Shown here: piece after piece, positions 1 to 6,043 of the stretch
Position numbering within the stretch: the first letter of the stretch is position 1
How the letters are laid out: the number at the start of each line of letters is the position of its first letter
From: Deltaproteobacteria bacterium
GTDB taxonomy: Bacteria > Myxococcota > UBA796 > SXON01
Assembly: GCA_947483545.1 (NCBI GenBank)
Contig: CANKNP010000025.1
Location: 1 to 24,551 of the forward strand
Length of the DNA: 24,551 nt
Direction: 5' to 3'
Position numbers and translations under genes: made by a program
Notes under the pieces: model-generated
Seen by the model: the letters and a program-made list of their open reading frames with translations, nothing else
What the model was told of the DNA's origin: nothing
Database searches by the model: none

Positions 1-1690
1 CCTCACCGGCGGGCGTGAGGAACACGTTTTTTGGCTTCACATCCCGGTGGACGACGGCGAGCGGTTCGCCGCCCCCGCCACGTTGCGCGTGTACCACCCG
101 CAACACGTTGGCGACCTGCTGGCAGGCCTCGACGGCGACCTTCGGGGGGAGTGTCCCCAGTCGGTCCATGAGATCCTGCAGGTTGGCGCCCTCCACGAAG
201 TCGAGCACAAGCGCCGGTCGGCCGTCCCACGTCCCAGAGTCAAGGACCCGCCGCACCGCTCGGCTCCGGATCGCCGAGAGCAATTTCGCTTCGTCCGCGA
301 AAAGCCTGCTGTCCGCGCCCCGGAGCAACACCTTCAGGAGCGCCGCCGAGCCCCCGGACGTTTGCTCGACGAGGTGCAGCTCGGCGAACCCGGTGATGTG
401 GAGCTGCCGCACCCAGCTGAACCTGCCCTCGAGCCCGTCGGGGTTCGACAGGCCGGGTAACGGCGTGGCCGGTGGCTCGATGTTGGGCGAGGCGAACCGA
501 CCACTTTGCTTCTGCGCTGCGTCGGACATTAGCCTCGCGCTGGCGGCGTCGAGCCGTGCAATCTCCTTTGCCTGGTTCGCGGCGACCCTCCGTAGCTCCG
601 CCAGCTCGTCCGACGCAACCGGAGCTCCCGATGCCCCATCCATCCCGGCTTCCGTCTCCGGGTTGGGAGGCGCCGTCAGCCTCGCCAGGGCGGCGCTCGC
701 CGTGATTCGGGTCGCCGGATTGGCCGCCCCCATCGCCCGGACAAGGGCTCCCAGGGTGCCCGCGACACCCTCGCCTGGGCTGTCTGTGCGGGCGCCCGTC
801 ATGAGTTCATGCAGCACCGTGGCGGCGGACCAGACATCCGACTGCGTCGTGCTGATCCCGGAGTGGCGCGTCTCTGGTGGCATGTAGGCCAGGGTGCCAA
901 CGCTCTCGACGGTCCCCGTCAGCCGTGTGTCGCCAGGTGCGAGCGCGATCCCGAAATCCGCGAGGTGAACATGGTGCGCTGCATCGAGGAGAAAGTTCGC
1001 CGGCTTCACGTCGCGATGGACGAGTCCGGCTCGCTCCAGAACCACGAGCGCCTCCAACATCTCTTCCGCCCACAGCGTGACCCGGGCAGGGTCGCACCCG
1101 CCTAGCTTGACCTGACCCTCGAGGGTCCCGCCTTCCAACACGGGCATCTGCAACCAGACCCTGCCATCTGGGAGGACCCCGCTCTGCAGGATCGGTACCA
1201 GCCGGTTCGACGACAGGCCGCGTACAACCTTGTACTCCCGCCGGATTCGTTCCTCCAGTCTGCGGTCGCCCGACAGGCCGGGGTGCATCACCTTGAGCGC
1301 GTAGGTCCGCGCCTGGTCGTCCCAGGCGTCCACGACGCGGTACACGCAGGCCATTCCGCCGACGCCAAGCACCCCCTGAACCTCAAAGCGGTCGAGAAGC
1401 CGCCCCGTGTCACGGGGGCCTGAGGCTTGGGCTCGGAAGGTGGCGGTCCGTTCAACGATTTGCCAACTTCGCTGGATTGGGGGCGTGCGGGCCAGCAGGT
1501 CCGCCATCCGGAGCACCACCCCGTCCACCTCCAGGCCCCGCTCCAGTCCCTCATCGGAGGCCTCACGCCGAAGGAGCGCGCGACCCTGACGGTTGACCCC
1601 TGAGAACAGGTACATTCCCGCCTCGCCCGCGCGGGTAGGGGTGAACTCGGCCGGCCAGGCTGGCCGACCCTTGACCAGGGAAAGCGTCAT
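1..1690 (-). CDS. Tandem-domain Ser/Thr protein kinase (3' end outside window)
   Basis: The ORF is open from the ATG at 1690 to the window edge, giving at least 563 residues with no stop. Residues 1-103 match nothing I recognise. Kinase domain 1 begins about residue 104: glycine loop GVLGVGGMACVY (106-117), ATP lysine K133 in ALKVM, catalytic loop HRDVKPAN (225-232), DFG at 245-247, and a YMPPE activation-segment end. A linker of roughly 90 residues follows. A second kinase domain begins about residue 424, with a weak glycine loop (ITGFAELHLV), lysine K453, helix-C glutamate E467 and loop HRDVKPKN (548-555); it is cut by the window edge. Both catalytic loops are in the same frame. The start lies 19 bp after the stop of the HNH gene, so it is probably cotranscribed with the ATPase/HNH pair. 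Kinase activity is well supported; the substrate and a role in defence are inference. Confidence 0.85.
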   Translation of the reverse strand, partial: MTLSLVKGRPAWPAEFTPTRAGEAGMYLFSGVNRQGRALLRREASDEGLERGLEVDGVVLRMADLLARTPPIQRSWQIVERTATFRAQASGPRDTGRLLDRFEVQGVLGVGGMACVYRVVDAWDDQARTYALKVMHPGLSGDRRLEERIRREYKVVRGLSSNRLVPILQSGVLPDGRVWLQMPVLEGGTLEGQVKLGGCDPARVTLWAEEMLEALVVLERAGLVHRDVKPANFLLDAAHHVHLADFGIALAPGDTRLTGTVESVGTLAYMPPETRHSGISTTQSDVWSAATVLHELMTGARTDSPGEGVAGTLGALVRAMGAANPATRITASAALARLTAPPNPETEAGMDGASGAPVASDELAELRRVAANQAKEIARLDAASARLMSDAAQKQSGRFASPNIEPPATPLPGLSNPDGLEGRFSWVRQLHITGFAELHLVEQTSGGSAALLKVLLRGADSRLFADEAKLLSAIRSRAVRRVLDSGTWDGRPALVLDFVEGANLQDLMDRLGTLPPKVAVEACQQVANVLRVVHAQRGGGGEPLAVVHRDVKPKNVFLTPAGE

Positions 1691-1709
1691 CCGGAGGCCC
1701 GAGGGCAGG

Positions 1710-2378
1710 TCACCCCTTCGCCGAATGTCGAGCAATCCGTTGGTCGATTCTGGCCACGGCGAACTGCGAGAACGGCATGAACATGCCATCGGCGTCAAGG
1801 GTCGTCCAAGCGTTGCGCCGGGCGCGTAGCTCGGCGACGCTCCAGTGCTTGCCCTTCGCAAGCCCAGGGAACGCGCCGTCGATGACGGCCTCCCGCTTCT
1901 GGCGGAGTTTCTCGCAGTTGAGGTTCAGGGTTTCGTCAATGTCCCGCTGGATGGCGGGGTCGCCAGAGTAGAGAAGCCCGTTGCGCTGACAGCGAATCGC
2001 GAGCTCTGGAGAGGGTTGGCCCAAGACGGGGTGGATTCGCAGCAGCGCGTCCGCTTGAGCCGTGTCGCAGTGGCGCGGCGCCCCGGACTCGCCGCCGGGG
2101 CAGCACCCGAGCAGGTTGGTCCAGCGAAGCTGAAGGTCTGGACTGCCGTTTGGCCCCTTTCGCGGATGCCAATGTGCGACCTTGGTTCCGTGGTCTTTGT
2201 CGGCGACCGGCTCCACGGGGCGGATTCGGTTCGTACAGAACGCACAAATGAACCCCTGCTCGACGCACAGCGCCTTCCGTGCGTCAGCAACGTCTCGATA
2301 ACCAGCCCAGTCGGCTTGCTGGGTGCTCCGGTGTCGGGTGAGCGAGGCCGGTTCAGCTCGCTTGGTGATCGTCCGCAT
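1710..2378 (-). CDS. HNH endonuclease, TIGR02646/PtuB-like (222 aa)
   Basis: This 222-residue protein has the layout of the TIGR02646 family, which includes the PtuB nuclease of Septu and of Septu-linked retrons. It starts with M-R-x-I-x-K, then has a first zinc knuckle CAFC (45-48), an HNH histidine region KVAHWHP (66-72), TNLLGCC (87-93), RHCD (102-105), and a C-terminal LNLNCEKLRQKR helix (151-162). The two CxxC-like pairs probably hold a structural zinc, and H69 is the likely catalytic general base. The usual glutamate before that histidine (EH in relatives) is alanine here. The ATG at 2378 lies 26 bp inside the end of the ATPase gene, typical of translational coupling. Predicted role: nuclease effector controlled by the ATPase, cutting nucleic acid on phage infection. 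The family call is firm; activity is inferred. Confidence 0.85.
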   Translation of the reverse strand: MRTITKRAEPASLTRHRSTQQADWAGYRDVADARKALCVEQGFICAFCTNRIRPVEPVADKDHGTKVAHWHPRKGPNGSPDLQLRWTNLLGCCPGGESGAPRHCDTAQADALLRIHPVLGQPSPELAIRCQRNGLLYSGDPAIQRDIDETLNLNCEKLRQKREAVIDGAFPGLAKGKHWSVAELRARRNAWTTLDADGMFMPFSQFAVARIDQRIARHSAKG

Positions 2379-3630
2379 CGTCCGCTTCCAGGGTGAGGAT
2401 CAGCGAGCTGGCACGCAGCAACTCCACGTCGTCCTCACCCAGCGTTAGGGCGAGGTCGGAGATCTGGGCTCGCGCCTGGGAGAAATCCTCCATGTCGATC
2501 CACCGATACAGCGCGTTCAGCTTTTCCTGAGCCTTCGGATCACGCCCCCGGTCGCCCATCACGTCGGTGAGGATAGAGTTGCTGTCGCGGCCCTCCACGA
2601 ACGCTCCGGCGAATACGCCCTTGTCACCAACTACGCGGGTCCATTCCCGTTTGGCGCTGCCGAGTACCTGCGGCGAGTGCGTGGTGACGATGAACTGAAC
2701 GGCCGGGAAGGCAGCGATAAGGCTTGGCAAGACACGTCGTTGCCACGTCGGGTGGAGGTGGAGGTCGATCTCGTCGATGAGGGCGACTCCCCCGGTCGCT
2801 TTCGCCGCATCCTCTCCGCGATGCGGGTTGAGGCGCGCGACTCGCCACGCAAGATCGGCGGTGACGCCCAACAGATTCCGATACCCGTCGCTCAAGAGGG
2901 CGACGGACTGCAGGGTTCCGTCCTTGTAGCGGACGCGCAGGTCCTCGGCAGTGATGTCGAAGAAGAAGTCGGTCAACTCAGGCAACGCGGACAGGACGGA
3001 TGCTCGGACAGCCGCGAGGTGGGGGCTCGCGTTGCCACGCTGTACAGCGGCGTAGGTGAGGCGTCGCATCCAGGTGGACACCGGAACGAGCGTAGAGTCG
3101 GCGGCCAAACACCCGTCGTAGGCGTCGAGTCGGGAGCCTATGCTGTCCTCGCTGGCGTCGGCGCCCCCGTTCCAAAGACGTGAGGCCGAATAGTAGACGA
3201 CGAGAGGCAGCGTCACGGCGGCCCCGAGCCCCACCCGACGTTCAACATCGGCCCCCCAGCGGCCGGCGGTAGAGCCACGGAGATTTTTTCGAGAGCTCGG
3301 CGTCACCATCCAGCTGGCTGGACCGCCTTCCAGCTGGGCGTTGATCCGCACCGAAACGGGCGTAGGCCGATCGACGGACGACACCCCTTGCGTCTCGCGG
3401 ATGACCCTTCGACGGTCTGCGGCGCGGAGCAGTCGGACATCCAGATTTTCCATGCCGACGAAAAGCGCGCCAAGGCCCGCGGTAACCGCCTCAAGGATCG
3501 CCGTCTTGCCGAGACCGTTTGCGCCGAACAGCAAGGTGCAGCGGGGATCGAAGTCGAGTGTCAGGTGCTCAAAGCAGCGAAAGTTTGAGAGCTCGATGCT
3601 TCGGATACTCAGGTCGATGTCGAGGCTCAT
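2353..3630 (-). CDS. AAA/ABC-type ATPase, PtuA-like (425 aa)
   Basis: The protein starts SIRSIELSNFRCFEHLTLDF, the usual opening of SMC/OLD-type ATPases. It has Walker A GANGLGKT (36-43), an ABC-signature-like LLSDGYRN (245-252), Walker B GVALIDEIDLHLHP (281-294) with catalytic E287, and the H-loop histidine H318 in TTHSP. About 200 residues lie between the P-loop and the signature, as in PtuA and related defence ATPases. No TOPRIM nuclease follows, so this is not a complete OLD protein; the nuclease is supplied in trans by the overlapping HNH gene. The ATG at 3630 overlaps the stop of the preceding 41-codon ORF as ATGA. Likely role: sensor and regulator of the HNH nuclease in a Septu-like anti-phage module. 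Family confidence is high; the specific system assignment is inferred from gene pairing. Confidence 0.87.
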   Translation of the reverse strand: MSLDIDLSIRSIELSNFRCFEHLTLDFDPRCTLLFGANGLGKTAILEAVTAGLGALFVGMENLDVRLLRAADRRRVIRETQGVSSVDRPTPVSVRINAQLEGGPASWMVTPSSRKNLRGSTAGRWGADVERRVGLGAAVTLPLVVYYSASRLWNGGADASEDSIGSRLDAYDGCLAADSTLVPVSTWMRRLTYAAVQRGNASPHLAAVRASVLSALPELTDFFFDITAEDLRVRYKDGTLQSVALLSDGYRNLLGVTADLAWRVARLNPHRGEDAAKATGGVALIDEIDLHLHPTWQRRVLPSLIAAFPAVQFIVTTHSPQVLGSAKREWTRVVGDKGVFAGAFVEGRDSNSILTDVMGDRGRDPKAQEKLNALYRWIDMEDFSQARAQISDLALTLGEDDVELLRASSLILTLEADDADDHQAS

Positions 3631-3752
3631 GTCGACGTGGCTCCGTCAAGTTCTGACTCGTTGCGTCCGATCACCAGGTTGACCCTCCCGAGACCTTCCA
3701 CGTCGAGGGATTGGATCCCACGAAGGTTGCGGATGTGGAGCTCGGTGATCAC
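3627..3752 (-). CDS. 41-aa ORF resembling the N-terminus of an AAA ATPase; remnant or coupled leader
   Basis: From a GTG at 3752 this frame reads 41 codons to a TGA that overlaps the ATPase start codon (ATGA). AGGA lies 7 nt upstream of the GTG, and an in-frame TAG just before it limits the ORF. The peptide resembles the opening of an OLD/AAA-type ATPase: ITELHIRNLRGI, then a GLGRVNLVIGRNES segment, which in full-length relatives continues into GKT. Here it runs instead into ELDGATST and stops. It therefore holds the first two strands and half a P-loop. Either it is the 5' stub of a deleted second ATPase, or it is kept as a short leader that couples translation to the next gene. It is not expected to bind ATP. 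Confidence 0.5.
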   Translation of the reverse strand: MITELHIRNLRGIQSLDVEGLGRVNLVIGRNESELDGATST

Positions 3753-3759
3753 GGCAGCA

Positions 3760-3763
3760 TCCT
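3760..3763 (-). promoter_or_regulatory. Shine-Dalgarno AGGA for the 41-codon ORF
   Basis: AGGA on the minus strand lies 7 nt before the GTG at 3752. It is the best-placed ribosome site for the whole operon. The downstream ATPase start has only a distant GGAG, 10 nt away, so the short ORF may deliver ribosomes to the ATPase. Confidence 0.45.
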
Positions 3764-3842
3764 AACAGGGCCCCGCTCCGACGAGGCGAGGTCAACTCGG
3801 GGACACAGAACCGGCACTGAGCGGTTCCCGCGGGGACGGGCA

Positions 3843-3868
3843 ATGTATCACACCGACGTTTGATACAT
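3843..3868. repeat. Inverted repeat ATGTATCA-N10-TGATACAT
   Basis: Perfect 8-bp arms lie at 3843-3850 and 3861-3868, separated by 10 bp, in the 218-bp gap upstream of the ATPase/HNH/kinase operon. The AT-rich arms stand out in GC-rich surroundings. The geometry fits an operator for a dimeric regulator better than a terminator, because the arms are not GC-rich and no T-tract follows on the minus strand. The same octamer recurs twice at 3958-3973. Confidence 0.55.
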
Positions 3869-3957
3869 CCCCCGCCCCCAGCGCTCCAACCCCCACGGGC
3901 GTTTCACCGCAACAAGGGCGCCAAGCCGATCCCCGTGAGCCCGCCACCCTGTGACAC

Positions 3958-3973
3958 ATGTATCAATGTATCA
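3958..3973. repeat. Tandem direct repeat of ATGTATCA
   Basis: Two adjoining copies of the octamer occupy 3958-3965 and 3966-3973. The second contains the stop codon of the dehydrogenase-family gene (TGA on the minus strand at 3973-3971). With the inverted pair at 3843-3868 this makes four copies in 131 bp, all in the only sizeable non-coding gap next to the putative defence operon. Confidence 0.5.
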
Positions 3974-4918
3974 CCCTCCCCCCGCCACCTCCAACGCCCT
4001 CCCCAACCACGCGTGCGACAGCGCCACCGACGCGGTCCTCGGCACCGCCCCCGGAAAGTTCGGCACCCCGATGTGGACGATCCCGTTCACCACCGCGCTG
4101 GGCGCTGAGAGCGTGGTGATCGGTGTCGTCTCAAACGCCCCGCCCTCCGCGATGGACAGATCCACGACGATGGCGCCCGGCTGCATGAGCGTGAGGTGCG
4201 CGGCGCGGCAGAGCCTGGGGGCACGGGCACCGTCCACCCGGACCGCAGCGATGACCACGTCCGCTTGTGCGACGGCGCGCTCGATGGCCGAGGGCGTGGC
4301 GACGAGCGCGGTGGTTCGCACCTGGCGCAACGCCTGCACGGAGATGTCCAGCACCGTGACGCGCGCGCCCATCGCCATGGCCAGCTCAGTCGCGCACCGT
4401 CCGGCGACGCCCGCGCCGAGCACGATCACCTCCGCGGGGGGCACGCCGGGCACGCCGCCGAGCAGCAGACCGCGTCCTCCGTTGGGCTGCTGGAGCACGT
4501 GGCTGGCGGCTTCGACGGCGAGCCTCCCGGCGATCTCGCTCATCGCGACGCGGACAGGGTGATCGCGCTCCGGGCCGGGCCAAGCGAGGCCGTTGTGGGC
4601 GTGCAGGCCGGCGGGGAGAGCCGCGGGATCGGGCATCAGTGCGAGCAGGGACTGTCCCGCGCGCAGGAGGGTGGACTCGTGGGCGGATGGCGCCAGCACC
4701 TTCCACACCAGCTCGGCCCGATCGCAAAGCTCCTCGGCGGTCGGGACGATCTCCGCGCCGGCGCGGATGTACTCGTCGTCGCCGAAGCCGCTGCGGGCCC
4801 CCGCGTCCTGCTCGATGAGCACGACGTGGCCGGCGCTGCGGGCGGCTCGCACGGCGGAGGGGATGGCGGCGACCCGGCCCTCGCCGGGCAACGTCTCACG
4901 CGGGATGCCGATGATCAT
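3971..4918 (-). CDS. Alanine dehydrogenase / PNT-family protein with altered active site
   Basis: The start chosen is the ATG at 4918, because MIIGIPRE is the conserved opening of alanine dehydrogenases and transhydrogenase alpha subunits. At 315 residues it is shorter than typical Ald (about 370). The N-terminal catalytic domain is followed by MSEIAGRLAVEAASHVL, LLLGGVPGVPPAEVIVLGAG (dinucleotide loop GAGVAG, 168-173), DIS at the end of the second strand, and a PNFPGAVPRTAS segment. Compared with known Ald active sites, R15, K73 and E117 are kept, but the pyruvate-contacting histidine (about residue 95) is methionine and the late aspartate of the VDVAIDQGG motif is not aspartate (here VDLSIAEGG). 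It may be a divergent Ald or another NAD(H)-linked enzyme. It diverges from phoH across an 84-bp gap. Confidence 0.8.
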   Translation of the reverse strand: MIIGIPRETLPGEGRVAAIPSAVRAARSAGHVVLIEQDAGARSGFGDDEYIRAGAEIVPTAEELCDRAELVWKVLAPSAHESTLLRAGQSLLALMPDPAALPAGLHAHNGLAWPGPERDHPVRVAMSEIAGRLAVEAASHVLQQPNGGRGLLLGGVPGVPPAEVIVLGAGVAGRCATELAMAMGARVTVLDISVQALRQVRTTALVATPSAIERAVAQADVVIAAVRVDGARAPRLCRAAHLTLMQPGAIVVDLSIAEGGAFETTPITTLSAPSAVVNGIVHIGVPNFPGAVPRTASVALSHAWLGRALEVAGGG

Positions 4919-4990
4919 GGGGCGGCGGGTATCAAGACGGGCGGTGGGGCGCGGTCCAGAGGCCCGCCGGAGCCTGGAACGCAATGGCGG

Positions 4991-4996
4991 TATACT
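4991..4996 (+). promoter_or_regulatory. Candidate -10 box TATACT upstream of phoH
   Basis: TATACT differs from the consensus -10 by one base and is the only AT-rich hexamer in the 84-bp gap between the divergent dehydrogenase-family and phoH genes. No convincing -35 hexamer is visible. A transcript from here would begin at about 5003, almost on the proposed TTG start, so the message would be nearly leaderless. Confidence 0.35.
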
Positions 4997-5002
4997 GAGG
5001 CC

Positions 5003-6043
5003 TTGCGGAGGCACCTGCGTCCGCGTTCATCCGGAGCCTTCATCTTCGAGCAACTCTTAGACTTCAACGATGCGGATCGCCTGCGGGAGGTGTCCGGCGA
5101 GCTGGGCAAGAACCTCGCGGTGGTCGGCAAGGCCGCGGGCGTGCGGGTGTCGCAGCGGGGCGCGCAGATCCGGGTGCAGGGCGAGCCTGCGGCGGTCGGG
5201 CTCGCGGTGCGGGCCCTGGAGCAGCTGTACCAACTATCGGCGTCTGGCGTTGCGATCTCCGGGCCCGACGTGGAGCAGGCGGTCCGACTTTTGGCCTCGC
5301 AGCCCGAGGCGCAGCTCTCGGACTACCACGCCGATGTCGTGCTCATCGGGCCGAAGCGTCGGGCGATTTTTCCGCGTACGCCGACGCAAAAGGTCTACAT
5401 CCACGCGTTCGAGAACCACGACGTCGTGTTTGGCCTGGGCCCCGCGGGCACGGGCAAGACCTACCTGGCCATGGCGGTGGCCGTCGCGGCGCTGCTCACC
5501 GATCAGGTCAAGCGCATCGTGCTCTGCCGACCGGCCGTGGAGGCTGGCGAGAAGCTTGGCTTCCTTCCTGGTGATCTCGAAGAGAAGGTAAACCCCTACC
5601 TTCGCCCGCTCTACGATGCGCTGCACGACATGGTGGATGAGGAGCGGGGCGCGCGGCTGTTCCAGAAGGGCGTGATCGAAGTGGCGCCGTTGGCGTTCAT
5701 GCGCGGGCGGACGCTGAGCAACGCGTTCATCATCTTGGATGAAGCGCAGAACACCACGCCCGAGCAGATGAAGATGTTCCTGACCCGCCTTGGAAACGGG
5801 TCGCGGGCGGCTGTCACGGGGGATCCCTCGCAGATCGACCTTCCGAAGCAGCAGCGCTCCGGGCTGATCGACGCGGTGCAGACCCTTGAGGGCATCGAGC
5901 GGATCGCCATGGTGCGTTTCAACGACCAGGACGTGGTCCGCCATCCCGTGGTCAGCGACATCGTGCGGGCCTACGATCGCGCGTCGCAGCGCCTCGCCGG
6001 GCCTGAGATCCCCCGACTGGACCGCCGTGGCCAGCGCCGCTGA
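5003..6043 (+). CDS. ybeZ: PhoH family ATPase (YbeZ)
   Basis: This is a PhoH/YbeZ-family cytoplasmic P-loop ATPase, linked to RNA metabolism with YbeY. An N-terminal nucleic-acid-binding-like region (residues about 30-75, GVRVSQRGAQIRVQG) precedes the PhoH ATPase core. The core has the TPTQKVYIHAFENHDVVF lead-in, Walker A GPAGTGKT (146-153), LCRPAVEAGEKLGFLPGDL, and Walker B FIILDEAQN followed by TTPEQMKMFLTRLG and VTGDPSQIDLP. No ATG or GTG precedes the conserved region in this frame, so the TTG at 5003 is the best start (346 aa) but remains uncertain. The open frame extends further upstream only as antisense to the dehydrogenase gene. pgpH starts inside its 3' end, forming the conserved ybeZ-pgpH-ybeY operon. 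Confidence 0.9.
   Translation: MRRHLRPRSSGAFIFEQLLDFNDADRLREVSGELGKNLAVVGKAAGVRVSQRGAQIRVQGEPAAVGLAVRALEQLYQLSASGVAISGPDVEQAVRLLASQPEAQLSDYHADVVLIGPKRRAIFPRTPTQKVYIHAFENHDVVFGLGPAGTGKTYLAMAVAVAALLTDQVKRIVLCRPAVEAGEKLGFLPGDLEEKVNPYLRPLYDALHDMVDEERGARLFQKGVIEVAPLAFMRGRTLSNAFIILDEAQNTTPEQMKMFLTRLGNGSRAAVTGDPSQIDLPKQQRSGLIDAVQTLEGIERIAMVRFNDQDVVRHPVVSDIVRAYDRASQRLAGPEIPRLDRRGQRR

Noticed and set aside
15..887. 290-codon open frame on the plus strand
   Set aside because: It is antisense to the kinase gene, whose catalytic motifs are unmistakable on the minus strand.
4196..5002. Upstream extension of the phoH frame
   Set aside because: This part is antisense to the dehydrogenase-family gene and lacks PhoH-like sequence, so the start was placed at the TTG at 5003.
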